Source of the DNA: Polyporus tsugae
Lineage: Eukaryota; Basidiomycota; Agaricomycetes; Polyporales; Polyporaceae
Assembly: GCA_024305745.1 (NCBI GenBank)
Contig: JAHRBS010000005.1
Location: 1,984,001-2,048,000, forward strand
Reading direction: 5' to 3'
DNA length: 64,000 bases
This document shows positions 45,801-57,660 of the stretch, piece after piece (positions within the stretch are counted from its first letter, which is position 1; each line of letters starts with the position of its first letter). The notes beneath the pieces are model-generated. The model was not told where the DNA came from, ran no database searches, and saw nothing but the letters and a program-made list of their open reading frames with translations. The position numbers and the translations under genes were made by a program.

Positions 45801-47412
45801 GCTACAGGGCGAACTAGAACACAAGCATGTCAAGAGATTCTATACGCGAACCAACAAGGTTGCGTATGAGATGCAAATCGTGCGAAAGGAGCGGAAACAC
45901 GCTCTTCTCGCCTCCATTCGCGAGTCTGACACATTCCAACCTCTTTCTCAACAAAAGCAAGACCGGGCCCATGCCAAAATCGCATCTACCAAGGCCCGTG
46001 CGCGCGATGTTTGTGTCGACCATCAGAACACTGTGCGCGCTCCTTCCCCAACTCCACCGTCCGACCATCATGCAATCTCGAAGGTTGCGCGTGAGACATT
46101 CAGTCTCTTCAGTTGGCTTGATGATCATGAAGCGGATCCTGCGGCCAAGGTGCGTTCATCTTTGAGGTCGGTCTTCATTTTTGCTAACTTGATGTAGGGT
46201 TTCATGGCGCTCCTTTATGAGCACCTCGCACACCGGCTCCTCGGTCGTGAAGCAGAGCCCGAGGACGGCTTTTCTGAAGCACAGATCGATGGTGTCCGAA
46301 TCCTCAATGACCGCCTGTACCGCCACCGCACGATCCGTATCAATTACACCTCATACGACATGTGCCACGAGCAAGATGCCATCAATCCCCGCACCCACCC
46401 CGACATCATGCTGCTCTCTTCCGATTCTGATAGTGACCCGTACTGGTACGCCCGCGTGCTTCACATTTTCCACGCCAATGTCCGCTACGTTGGGCCCGGC
46501 GCCACACACGCAAACCAGAAGTGGCAGCGGATTGACTTTGTCTGGGTCCGGTGGTTCGAACGCGATGCATCGTACCGTGCTGGCTTTCAACACTGCCGTC
46601 TTCAACGTCTTCAATTTGTCGATGCGCATGATCCGGATAATGTGCCGTTTGGCTTCGTCGACCCGGACGACATCATACGGGCCGCATACCTCATTCCCGG
46701 GTTCGACCATGGCATTACGACAGATCTTCTTGGGCCCTCAAAGCTTGCGCGGTGCCTCATGAATGATAATGGCGATGACGACGACTATTGCTACTTTTAT
46801 GTGTGCATGTATGTATCATACCCTGCTTGCAGACTGACCAGGCTCACATTCTCCACCCACAGGTTTGCTGACCGTGACATCTACATGCGTCACCTCGGCG
46901 GCGGTGTTGGCCACTGTGGTGTCGGCATTAGTGTCACCGCGTCGAAGCTGCATGCCCTCCGTGCCTCGAGGCGCGGGCGTCGCAGCAGGAAACAAGCGGG
47001 CGCGCGACTTGCAGATGGAGCCCTGCCGCTGCCGCATGAGAGCAGCGATGAAGAGCCGAGTTCCCCCGCAGACGACGCATTGAGCGTGGATGCCACGCCC
47101 CAGAAGGACAATGCGTGTGCGCATGTGAGCAGTGAGGCCAGTGCAAGGGATGTAGACGGCGAAGGCAGCGAGGATGGGGACTCAGACCGGGAGGTAGGAG
47201 AGGTCGACGAGGAGATGGATGCCGACGGTGCCAGCGACAACGAACACCACGAAAGCGAAGGGGAGGAACCCAATGAGAGCGGGGATGAGGGCGAGGAAGG
47301 GGACGGATGCGAGGAAGGTGGCGCGCCGGCCGATATGGACGTAGGTTACGGCTCGGACGACAACGCTTTCGTAGATGATGTGTATGCAGCGGAGGGGTTT
47401 GCGCCCCTCTAA
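42872..47412 (+). pseudogene. Plavaka-like transposase, ten exons, one in-frame TGA
   Basis: Exons 42872-43051, 43127-44347, 44410-44636, 44693-44936, 44986-45152, 45202-45307, 45361-45756, 45808-46149, 46198-46808 and 46863-47412 join in one frame of 1348 codons. The protein starts with a C2H2 finger (YSCSFSGCSYKTANKIAHGRHRKSC pattern, residues 2-26). It continues with LLFWSDATQLANFGSASLWPIY, GDGVLWRIFPWVFTYSADYPEK and PDLMHEFELGVWKG, which are hallmarks of the fungal Plavaka/CACTA-like transposases. A very acidic tail follows. A TGA at 43280-43282, after LP, fits CGA changed to TGA. No intron that removes it keeps frame, so this copy is probably disabled by that one codon, though an unusual splice cannot be excluded. 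Confidence 0.88.
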
Positions 47413-47660
47413 TGAGACAATATGTGCACACACGGGGTCGCGCGCGGACAGCATTGACAGCAACACATCTTGTAAGACTATGTACTACCAATTACTTACA
47501 AAGTATCGCCTGGCCGACGGTGGACTACAGATGTCCATAAGGATTTGTCCGCGCGAGACATGTTTGCCAATGTTTGGTGGGGCGGACGAGCGTCGATCAG
47601 GTATGGCCAGATTCCGCCGGCTTGGTCAAGCTTGTCCATAGGATCCCCCTTTTGCTGATG
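47413..47660. other. Right subterminal region of the Plavaka element
   Basis: About 250 bp after the transposase stop with no gene. It ends in the right terminal inverted repeat TTTGCTGATG at 47651-47660. Confidence 0.6.
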
Positions 47661-47843
47661 CACTGGGAATGACGTCGGTGTACGATAAAACCACTGCACA
47701 CGTCCGAGTCCTACCCGTGCTATGTATTGCACGCATATATATTTATACTTCATTCATAACATGCACGTCAACTATTTGAAAGCCGCGGTGTTCTGATTCA
47801 CGCCGTTCCTTCGACTTGTACCTTCTTGAACTAGATATTACAA

Positions 47844-48470
47844 CTAATAGAGCCCAGTTTGGCTCCCAGATCCCGAAGGTGCGCGGGTCAATTGCAACGG
47901 CTCTTTCACTGAAAGACATTTATTAGTACACAATTATCGGCGTGAAGTCTGCCACTCACCCATCGGCTTATGAGTCGAGTATATGGGCTGTGTGAAAAGC
48001 TGATTGAAGTCCTTCCTAATACCACTTTCCAACCTCTTGTAGACGGTCCGACCCATCGTCGGCGGATACGACCAGGCAATATCCAGCTGGGCCAGGTCGA
48101 TGCACCGACAGCCGGCGCCGAGGTCCTTGCCGAATACCTCATTGTGTGCCCTCACGAGCATCAGGCAGGCATAACAGATAGGCCGAGAACAACCAATATA
48201 CGGTTCGACGGATAGCTGCTTGTCGACGAGGTGATGCAGGATCTTCTCCGGGCTTGGTCAACGCATTCGCCTCAACGCAAGGAGAATACTACAGAGACGG
48301 TTTAGGGTGGTGGTTTCTGAAGTCGACATGGAAAGTGGCGGAAGAGGCAACAATGGGGTGTACTGAGGGTGGATCATCCTGAGGTTGGATCTCCCACTGA
48401 TGATGTCGGAAATTGTAAGCGCTACGGAAATGCTGTCCATTGTGAACGCCGCGATGCCGGCCGGCCTTCA
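47844..48470 (-). CDS. OTT_1508-like deaminase-family gene D7 (unit 1), HPE...CxxC type; 5' end unresolved
   Basis: Supported exons on the minus strand are one ending at 48364, then 48252-47960, then 47908-47844 with the stop TAG. The introns are GT-AG and the frames fit exactly. The codon for His of the His-Pro-Glu motif is split by the first of these introns (CA at the end of one exon, C at the start of the next). Next comes ILHHLVDKQLSVEPYIGCSRPICYAC, with both zinc Cys in place, then a CIDLAQLDIAWSYPP segment at the site where relatives have the closing GTH...W..P motif. The protein ends SGSQTGLY. The exon before 48364 is open to about 48470 and reads SDIISGRSNLRMIHP. The true start, likely nearer the TATA box at 48873, was not resolved. 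Confidence 0.75.
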
Positions 48471-49091
48471 TCGATATCGTCAGTCTCTCTCACTTGCGTA
48501 GAGGTGGATGCGAAAACAGAAGGTGGTTGTGCAGTGTTGAGTCCGTCCCATACTACGGTATACGTACTAGTATTGAACGGCATAACGCCGGTGCGTCGGC
48601 CATGCCAGCTTGAAGCTCCTTCAAGTTACGATGCCCCCTTCTATGCTATGCCTCGCGAAATGCGAATTTTTCTCATACAGTTGATTGTACATGTCTCATT
48701 CAATGAATATGACAGTCTCCATACTCGAGCGACTGTCCAATGCACCCCTGAGAAGCGAGAGCCTTGAAACTCGAAAGATTCAAGTACACACGAAGGGTAC
48801 TACCCCTCGCGCCACTCCTGGTCAGTCCTGGTAAGACGAAACCGACGGCCCCGAGCGCACGTAACACGAGAGATTTATAACACGCCACGCCACGCCCCCC
48901 CCCCTCCCCCCCCGGCATTACTGTTAACGATCTACACCATCCCGAGCTCTCTATTAGTATCTCTGGACGCGCCCACTGGCACCCGGCTCGTGGCCACACC
49001 CCCGCGACGCCTCATAAACAGATACTAAGCTACCGTCCAAACGAGCTCGCGCCTCCCACACCCACACCTACACGCGGACGCGAACTCAAAC
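48471..49091. other. Region between deaminase D7 and the next CFEM copy
   Basis: It probably holds the unresolved 5' exons and promoter of D7; a segment near 48490-48590 reads like protein on the minus strand (MPFNTSTYTVVWDGLN). A C-rich run lies at about 48896-48919. Confidence 0.4.
48873..48879 (-). promoter_or_regulatory. Possible TATA box of deaminase D7
   Basis: TATAAAT on the minus strand, kept in the second copy at 55112-55118. Confidence 0.4.
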
Positions 49092-50290
49092 TCACAGCCC
49101 GACGATGGCGCCGACCGCGACCGCGACGACCGCCGCGCCCATCTTCGCCTTTGTGTACGCCGTCGGGGCGGCCGCGTTTTGGCTTTGGCTTTGGCTTTGG
49201 GTCTGGCTCGCGGCGGGGGCAGTGGCCGATGCGCTGCCGGAGCTGCCCGACGCGGAGCCGGTGCTGGAGGACGCGGCGGGGAATGAGATCGAGTCTGTGG
49301 TGGACGAGGGCGACGACGACGATGACGGGGAGGCGGGGGTGGTGGTGGATGAGGAGGGCGGGTGCGTGGATGAGGAGAGCGGGTGCGTGGAGGGGGAGGA
49401 GGATGCGGGATGGGTTGTGGCCTGTCAGCGCGTGCGAGGACGAGTGGGAAGAAGATGAGGGTGAGGATGAGAAGGGGGAGGAAGAGGTGAGCGTGGCGCT
49501 GGGAATAGGGGAGGAGCTGGACGCACTCAATGTGAACCCTTGGGGGAAAGAGGGAGCGGGGTCATGTCAGCTCGGTTCGTGGTTCGTGAGCGCGATAGGC
49601 ATGTGCAGATCGAACAGGTCGACTCGCGGGATCATGAAGACCTGTCGAGTCGCGGAAGGAGCGGGGATAGCGCGCGCGCCGCAGAGCACGGTGCACAGGA
49701 ACCAACATGCGAGAAGAGGGAGCGACGATGTCCCGGAATGGCGATAGGCACCACGAAGGGGGCTTCCACCAAACCATAACTGTGAGACTGACAGATCAAG
49801 TGCCACGCTGCCGAGGCAAGACGATGGTATAGCCACCGAACAGCCACCGACTCGCAGGAAAAGGTATGGCAGGCACTTCACCAGGACTAGGGACGCGACG
49901 GGCCCAAGGCTAGCCGGACAGGCACAAGAGTAGAGCAGAGATAGGAACAGGGACTCGAGCGGAGACAGAGAAAGGCACTAGGACTCACCGGCGCATTCGG
50001 TCTGGACGAGCGACTCGGCGTTTTGGAGGTCCTGCGCGGTGCAGCTCTGCTGGAGCTTCGAGTTCGTGCAGAGACATTGCGTGTTCGTCCTGCAAGCGCG
50101 GCGTCAGCACGCCGCCGGCAGAGGTGGCGGTACAGTATAGGGCGTTGGACGGGAAGAACGCACAGATCACAACTGTTCGACGCCGCGGCCTGGCCGATGC
50201 AGTTGAGGACGCACTGCGAGACGTTCTGGGCGTGCACGCCGGCGAAGGGGCGGCGACGAAAGCCAGAGCGGGAACGAGCGAGTACTTCAT
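49092..50290 (-). pseudogene. CFEM pseudogene 8 (unit 2), chimeric
   Basis: It shares the missing signal-peptide base, the 24-base loss in the CFEM exon and the four-base insertion with pseudogene 7. Its 3' end, which encodes the GPI part, is identical to the intact gene at 55335 up to about 49335. The switch between the two parents lies at about 49335-49430, in the GGAGGAGG-rich Ser codons, where it also carries a longer repeat than either parent. Confidence 0.88.
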
Positions 50291-51688
50291 AGTCTCGACG
50301 GGCGGACAGGGAGCGTTCGGGATGGGGACTTTGGGGGCCGAGAGGGACACGACGGGCGGGGGACTTATAGGGACGGGTTTGCCAAGAACCGAGACATTTT
50401 TTCGGTTAACGTTCGAACGGACATCACGTTGCTGTGGCGTGTCCGTCGCGCAAATGATAAGAGGGTTTCGACTGTATTGGACGTATGAGCGCCTGTGCAT
50501 TGCAGGAGGCCAGGATGCAAGATCGAACTGAGAACATACAGATGGCAGAGCCGGGAGAGGTCCACGCGGGGGTGCGGACGAAGAGTCTGAGCGGCTTGGA
50601 GCCGGTGCTGGACGCCCGGGCGCATCCCTTTCGGCATCTAGACTCGGTGCTGGATAGAACTTGATCAATTGTAAAGCATGAGATCCAGTCGGGGGGCGCA
50701 AGCGCATAGTGAACCCGAGTGTGACGCCACCGCAGTTGACTTCGAACCCGTCGAGCTGACGGGTATCCGCAAAGGGCGAGGGATGTTGAATGAGATGACC
50801 TTGCGTCGTTCTGGGAATGGCGGCGACAGGTAGGGGGGAATGAATGATCTCATTTTCTATGCTGTGATAGATCGGACTCACTGGGATCTCTCTGTAAGTT
50901 GTCATCCCATCCAACCCTTGGTTCTGAGTTGTTAGACGTTGGCGGATTATGTCTTGTTCAATCCGGACGTGACCTTCAAGTTCATGGCTCGGGCAAAAAT
51001 GGTAGACCTCCCAGAAGTTTGGCACAGAGACGTAGAGTTAGGCCAGGACTTGCATTGCAAGCTACGTCCAACCTCATACTACGGGGGGGTTCAGAGGGGG
51101 TTCAGTCTCGAGGACACAGAGTGAGACACGGTGACGATGTGGACTCTGACCAGGACTTCAAGTAGGAGACGCTCGCGGCCCGGCTGTAACTAACAAGTAA
51201 ATAGGGACAAACAATCGCTGTCAAGTTGGGCGCTTCAACGAGGGTCCGCCGTGACTCCGACGTCCAGGCTCCACTGTCCATGTCGACCCCGGGTCTATTC
51301 TTGTAGCCCTTGCTATGTATCACGAAAAGTCCTAATAGTCACGAACCATGTCTCTCTCCTGTTAGACTGCTTCGCCAATGAAGACTTCGTGAAGCCCTGC
51401 TCGACCTATCGTTTGAGACGGGACTCGGACTCTTCGGAAGCGTTCGCCGCAGCTTCAAGTAGGAGTGGTGAGTCTCAATGTTGTACACATTTATTTACAA
51501 TGTATAAAGATTGATGACGATCGTGTTACGGCCAGGGAGAATATCTGATTGCGGATGGACGACTTGTCAGGTCGATATGTGCTACTCCATGCTGAGCAAA
51601 GGTTCGGCATAAGTATTGTCGTCCTCTCCCGTGCTCGTTCCCCATCTTATAACGCTCCCTTCCGTGTGCAGAAGGATTCCCCACGGAA
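50291..51688. other. Non-coding spacer of unit 2
   Basis: Copy of 35602-36999 with few differences; no gene. Confidence 0.55.
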
Positions 51689-53619
51689 GTGTCATCTCCC
51701 GCATCGCGTTTCACGCGAAGAGCGAAGATGGCCAATAACATAAGAAGTTCACCGTTGCCGATTTATTGGTCGACGAGGCTGAGTGCACACTCATCATCTC
51801 GTCATCTGGTGCTGTGCTCAGAAGGATCTTCGTGGGAATCAGGTACAGTGCCTACTATTCACATATATGTACTCACATACTCACCGAATCGCGTTTCGGA
51901 TGTCCCCAGAAGACCTCCAATTGTCGGGCCGACGAATTTGGAGAAGTGATGGCGTCCGCGGAATATCGTGTAACAAAAGACTTTCGTGAGCCCGGCACAG
52001 CTAGTGGCATTTTCGGCATGCGGCGATAGTTGCTCTTAGGGAGTCTACCGTACGATGCACCTACAGTACGTGGTGAGCGAGCTGTGCTTCCAATTGTGCT
52101 CCGCTAACCAATGCCGCAGTATTGTATACGTGGGACTGTGACCTGACTAACATGGACCGGGGTGCTAGTGTCTTTCACGGGAAAAGGTCGGTGGTGTACC
52201 TCACTCTACGACGATGATGCGCTCAACCCAGCTGGCAGCGAGACCGATCATGATCTGCCCTCTACATTTCCGGCGCAAGATCCAGCAGTACCCTCAGGAC
52301 ATCGTCGACAAGTACAAGCGCGTTCGTGGGGTCGTCTACTCCCAATTTAACAAGGACGCGGGCAAATGACGCGTCTGCGTCTGTCGGACCCACTCACTGC
52401 ACTAGGCGACAAAGGACTCGGTCACAGACGTCGCGGACGTGCTCGTCATAGCGTCCTTCCAGATGTCGCACTAGAGGGCGTCGAGCATCGTGAAGTTTGA
52501 AGGCGGTGCGGAAGGACGATATGGGGGGTGGAGGACAAGAGGGCTAGCGTCATTAGCTCGGTGAGTGGCGCCACCGCGAGTGCAAGCGGGGGCTGACGTG
52601 GTTGGGTAGGGTTTGACCGCGAGTCAAGTCTTGACGTCGCTCATGCCGCACGCACCGAAGCCGGTGGACTATCCCCGTGGGTAAACGTAACCATTCCCGC
52701 TATTCGCCGCGGGCTTGTCCGCCAGCGACTCCGGGAACGAGAGTGAGTAGCTCGTGCAGCATGGTTTCTCCTACTAGATCTGATCGCTGTCCCCCAGTTG
52801 CGTTGTAGTCCGGTGGAGTTCGACTATCCAAGCGAGTCGAAATCTTCAGGAGCACAAGTCAGGGGGAGGAACTGGTCATCACAACGAAGTGCATTGCATC
52901 GCATGCAAAATGCCTGGGTGATCGCCCAACCACTGGTGCGAAGCTGTTGATTGCGTTACATTTTCTACGAGTGCCGCAATTCATTGAAGGGATAGACCCA
53001 CTTCGTCGAACTGCGACAGGTGTCCGGCGATGCGGAAGATAGGAAGTATGAAGGGTTCATCTGCGCAACCGGTGTGAGCCCCGTCGTTTGAACCACATAC
53101 TACATCGCTGCCGTCACACACAGGATACGACATCCCTTGGCGGCTCGTTAGAGATCGTCTCGGATAGAACGGAGTTAACATGAACGAGAAGGGATGCCGC
53201 ACCCCACGGTGAACCTGTTCCTGTGTGGACGGCTTTCTGGACGTGCTCATGTCGCTCGGACCAAACTTGGTCGTCGACGCGAGGGTATTACTCCCGGCCA
53301 TGGAGTTCGCGGTCATGTCTTCGCTATAGTAGCGCGAGTGGCTGAACGGCATAGAGGTCGAGGCGTGGAGGGCTAGGGGCGTAGATCAGCGTCACGGTAT
53401 CGTCCTTTGGTACCGGTGCGCGACTCTGAACGTTGCCGACCAGCTGTTGGTGTTGTCGGTCGGGCGTGCTTTCGGCAGGTATGTCGTCTGTTTGGCGAGT
53501 CAGATCCCTCCTACTTACGCTGGGAAAAGTAGTCCGTGTGCAGCACAAAGTGCCGATCGTGGGTATTGCTGGCTAAGAGGAAAGCAGGGTCATTAGTCGC
53601 CGTCCCACTGTCAGACCGG
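51689..53619 (+). pseudogene. BVMO pseudogene (unit 2)
   Basis: Near-identical copy of the pseudogene at 37000-38930, with the same stops and frameshifts. The decay therefore came before the duplication. Confidence 0.85.
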
Positions 53620-54082
53620 TGGCAGCGCCGCAGGGTGAGCGGATCGATCCGTCTCCCTCACGATCATTGGTGGTGGAGCTATCGTGGATTATCGCGTCGT
53701 TGGTGTCGATTGTGACGTATTGCGCGTATGACGAGGAGAGGATGGTCTGGACGTACGCGCCTCATGTATGGTTTATTGGAGCTACTGAGACCTTGTTCCA
53801 TGTCCAGCCGACCGGTCCACAAATATGCAAGATAACGGTAGGCCATTCATATACAATAACTATGTTCGGATATTCGGCCGATTACAACAAGTTCACAGTC
53901 ACTGGGAATGACGTCGGTGTACGATAAAACCACTGCACACGTCCGAGTCCTACCCGTGCTATGTATTGCACGCATATATATTTATACTTCATTCATAACA
54001 TGCACGTCAACTATTTGAAAGCCGCGGTGTTCTGATTCACGCCGTTCCTTCGACTTGTACCTTCTTGAACTAGATATTACAA

Positions 54083-54709
54083 CTAATAGAGCCCAGTTTG
54101 GCTCCCAGATCCCGAAGGTGCGCCGGTCAATTGCAACGGCTCTTTCACTGAAAGACATTTATTAGTACACAATTATCGGCGTGAAGTCTGCCACTCACCC
54201 ATCGGCTTATGAGTCGAGTATATGGGCTGTGTGAAAAGCTGATTGAAGTCCTTCCTAATACCACTTTCCAACCTCTTGTAGACGGTCCGACCCATCGTCG
54301 GCGGATACGACCAGGCAATATCCAGCTGGGCCAGGTCGATGCACCGACAGCCGGCGCCGAGGTCCTTGCCGAATACCTCATTGTGTGCCCTCACGAGCAT
54401 CAGGCAGGCATAACAGATAGGCCGAGAACAACCAATATACGGTTCGACGGATAGCTGCTTGTCGACGAGGTGATGCAGGATCTTCTCCGGGCTTGGTCAA
54501 CGCATTCGCCTCAACGCAAGGAGAATACTACAGAGACGGTTTAGGGTGGTGGTTTCTGAAGTCGACATGGAAAGTGGCGGAAGAGGCAACAATGGGGTGT
54601 ACTGAGGGTGGATCATCCTGAGGTTGGATCTCCCACTGATGATGTCGGAAATTGTAAGCGCTACGGAAATGCTGTCCATTGTGAACGCCGCGATGCCGGC
54701 CGGCCTTCA
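54083..54709 (-). CDS. OTT_1508-like deaminase-family gene D8 (unit 2), near-identical to D7
   Basis: The exons correspond to D7 at offset 6239: one ending at 54603, then 54491-54199, then 54147-54083. The His-Pro-Glu split codon and the ICYAC zinc pair are kept. One amino-acid change in the last exon was noticed (TCAATTG flanked by CGGGT in D7 and CGGT in D8, Arg to Gly). The frame is kept although the CFEM and BVMO genes of the same unit have decayed. The 5' end is unresolved as for D7; a TATAAAT on the minus strand lies at 55112-55118. Confidence 0.75.
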
Positions 54710-55334
54710 TCGATATCGTCAGTCTCTCTCACTTGCGTAGAGGTGGATGCGAAAACAGAAGGTGGTTGTGCAGTGTTGAGTCCGTCCCATACTACGGTAT
54801 ACGTACTAGTATTGAACGGCATAACGCCGGTGCATCGGCCATGCCAGCTTGAAGCTCCTTCAAGTTACGATGCCCCCTTCTATGCTATGCCTCGCGAAAT
54901 GCGAATTTTTCTCATACAGTTGATTGTACATGTCTCATTCAATGAATATGACAGTCTCCATACTCGAGCGACTGTCCAATGGACCCCTGAGAAGCGAGAG
55001 CCTTGAAACTCGAAAGATTCAAGTACACACGAAGGGTACTACCCCTCGCGCCACTCCTGGTCAGTCCTGGTAAGACGAAACCGACGGCCCCGAGCGCACG
55101 TAACACGAGAGATTTATAACACGCCACGCCACGCCACGCCCCCCCCCCTCCCCCCCGGCATTACTGTTAACGATCTACACCATCCCGAGCTCTCTATTAG
55201 TATCTCTGGACGCGCCCACTGGCACCCGGCTCGTGGCCACACCCCCGCGACGCCTCATAAACAGATACTAAGCTACCGTCCAAACGAGCTCGCGCCTCCT
55301 ATACCCACACCTACACGCGGACGCGAACTCAAAC

Positions 55335-56542
55335 TCACAGCCCGACGATGGCGCCGACCGCGACCGCGACGACCGCCGCGCCCATCTTCGCCTTTGTGTA
55401 CGCCGTCGGGGCGGCCGCGTTTTGGCTTTGGCTTTGGCTTTGGGTCTGGCTCGCGGCGGGGGCAGTGGCCGATGCGCTGCCGGAGCTGCCCGACGCGGAG
55501 CCGGTGCTGGAGGACGCGGCGGGGAATGAGATCGAGTCTGTGGTGGACGAGGGCGACGACGACGATGACGGGGAGGGGAGGGTGGTGGTGGAGGAGGAGG
55601 GCGGGTGCGTGGAGGGGGAGGAGGATGCGGGATGGGTTGTGGTCAGCGGGTGCGAGGACGAGTGGGAGGAAGATGAGGATGGGGATGAGGAGAGGGAGGA
55701 AGAGGAAGAGGTGAGCGTGGCGCTGGGAGTAGGGGAGGAGCTGGACGCACTCGATGTGAACCCTTGGGGGAAAGAGGGAGCGGGGTCGTGTCAGTCAGAT
55801 TCGTGGTGCGTGAGCGCGATAGGCATGTGCAGATCGAACAGGTCGACTCGCAGGATCATGAAGACCTGTCGCGTCGCGGAAGGAGCGGGGATAGCGCGCG
55901 CGCCGCAGAGCACGGTGCACAGGAACCAACATGCGAGAAGAGGGAGCGACGATGTCCCAGAATGGCGATAGGCACCGCGAAGGGGGCTTCCACCAAACCA
56001 TAACTGTGAGACTGACAGATCGAGTGCCACGCTGCCGAGGCAAGACGATGGTATAGCCACCGAACAGCCACCGACTCGCAGGAAAAGGTATGGCAGGCAC
56101 TTCACCAGGACTAGGGACGCGACGGGCCCAAGGCTAGCCGGACAGGCACAAGAGTAGAGCAGGGGTAGAAACAGGGACTCGAGCGGAGGCAGAGAAAGGC
56201 ACGACACTCACCGGCGCATTCGGTCTGGACGAGCGACTCGGCGTTTTGGAGGTCCTGCGCAGTACAGCTCTGCTGGAGACAGCTGAGCGCGTCCTGCTGG
56301 AGCTTCGAGTTCGTGCAGAGACATTGCGTGTTCGTCCTGCAAGCGCGGCGTCAGCACCCACCCAGCAGAGGTGGCGGTACAGTTACATGGCCCCGTAGGA
56401 AGGGAAGAACGCACAGATCACAATTGTTCGAGGTCGCGGCCTGGCCGATACAGGTGAGGACACACTGCGATACGGTCTGGGCGTGCACGCCGGCGAAGGC
56501 GGCGGCGAGGAAAGCCAGGGTGGGGACGAGCGAGAACTTCAT
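55335..56542 (-). CDS. CFEM domain protein 9, Ser-rich and GPI-anchored
   Basis: Exons 56542-56415, 56336-56212 and 55762-55335 give 226 aa in frame. A signal peptide (MKFSLVPTLAFLAAAFAGVHA) is followed by one CFEM domain with eight Cys. The residue at the haem-ligand position is Asn (TNTQCLC). A Ser/Thr/Pro-rich stalk of about 110 residues follows, then Gln/Ser repeats, an NAAAPTAYTKAKM region and a hydrophobic end for a GPI signal. The second intron is long for this locus (449 bp), and its 3' site (CCCAAG at 55763) is chosen by frame and by the shared tail. TATAAG at 56624-56619 on the minus strand lies 77 bp before the ATG. This is the intact parent of pseudogenes 7 and 8. Confidence 0.88.
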
Positions 56543-56618
56543 GGTCTTGACGGGCGAACAGGGAGCGGCGGTCGGGATGGGGACTTGGAGGGCCGAGAGG
56601 GATACGACGAGTGGGGGA

Positions 56619-56624
56619 CTTATA
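56619..56624 (-). promoter_or_regulatory. TATA box of CFEM gene 9
   Basis: TATAAG on the minus strand, also kept before the two pseudogene copies. Confidence 0.65.
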
Positions 56625-57660
56625 GGGAGGGGCTTTCCTAGAACCGAGTTGTGCTTCAGTTAACGTTCGAACGGACATCACGATGCTGTGGCGTGTTTGT
56701 GGCCTAAATGAGCCGACTATCTCGCCGAGTGGAGGTTCGAAGCTCGCCTAGACGGACGTACGAGCGTCTGTGAGTATCATGGAAGGCAAGAATGCGGGTT
56801 TGAACCCGAGAACACGTAGATGGCCGCACCGGCCGAGGTCCGTGCGTGGGTGCGGACGGCAAAGCGTGGGTGGCCTGGAGCCAGCGGGGATTCGTTCAAG
56901 GTGGTGATTTACGACGTGGTGGCTTCTATGTGCGGGATGACGCGAGGCGACGCCCGAGTTCGCTCGATCTTCGTAGTTTGCATCAGGATCCGGTGTTGGA
57001 TAGATGGGGTTCAGCGTACGATCCTGTTGGAGGATGACAGTGCATAGAGAACCTTGGGTTCGTCATCACCGCAGTGGACTTTGAACGTGTCAGTTGGACT
57101 GAGGGGAATCCGCGAAGCGCGGAAGATGCAGACGGATGAGATAACGGTGTGTCTTTCTGAAGGTGACAAGGCGGAGTTGTGGAGAGGTGGGTAAGCTTTG
57201 TTCGACAGCGGTGGAGGTGGCAAGCATGAAGGGTGCGAGACACCGCTCCAGACTTTCCTCGGAGCGTAGGCGCAACGGCCCACATCTACATGCGAGGTTT
57301 CGAGGAATTAGATAGCGTATATTGCCAGGTAAATTACATTGCACTCACCAGGGTATTGTTCCAAGACCTCTGTCGACGTCGTCAAACGAGTCTCAGGTCC
57401 CATCCAACCTTCCTTTCGGCGCTGACGAGGGAACATCACGTCCGGTTCAACTGAGCATCTCGACAAGTTAGATCAAGAGATGCGACAGATAGAATGGATG
57501 GGATCGACGCCGCTCCCAGTTGGCGACAGAGATGAGACTGGAATTGGCCAGGAGTCCAGGTACGACCAGCGTGGCCAAGGCGAAGAACGGAGTCAGTGCG
57601 GTGATCACGGCAAGTGCACCTGATGATTATGATGATAGAAGAAGCTCGATGTATTGTTCC
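56625..57660. other. Non-coding spacer of unit 3
   Basis: Related to the spacer of units 1 and 2 at its start (56640-57060) and then different. No gene is supported. Confidence 0.5.

Larger units (their letters stand above)
39213..47660. mobile_element. Plavaka-type DNA transposon, 8.4 kb, with empty-site proof
   Basis: The ends are CATCAGCAAA and its complement TTTGCTGATG, forming short, imperfect terminal inverted repeats. The sequence on both sides, CACAGTCA and CACTGGGAATG, is found joined as CACAGTCACTGGGAATG in unit 2, so the boundaries and the 2-bp CA duplication are fixed by comparison. Inside are two divergent genes: a nine-exon gene of unknown function (minus) and a ten-exon Plavaka-like transposase (plus). 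The duplicated host unit existed before this insertion, or the element left one copy without a scar. Confidence 0.92.
34448..49091. repeat. Tandem unit 1: CFEM / BVMO / deaminase set, split by a Plavaka element
   Basis: Without the inserted transposon (39213-47660 plus the extra CA) the unit is about 6.2 kb. From about 34.65 kb to 39212 it aligns base for base with 49330-53901 (offset 14689). 47663-49020 aligns with 53902-55259 (offset 6239). The contents are a CFEM pseudogene, a BVMO pseudogene and a deaminase-family gene. Confidence 0.93.
49092..55334. repeat. Tandem unit 2: CFEM / BVMO / deaminase set without the transposon
   Basis: 6.24 kb. It differs from unit 1 by only scattered single bases over most of its length, and it carries the empty Plavaka site near 53897-53905. 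Its first 240 bases (about 49092-49335) instead match the start of unit 3, so the unit is a chimera. Confidence 0.93.
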
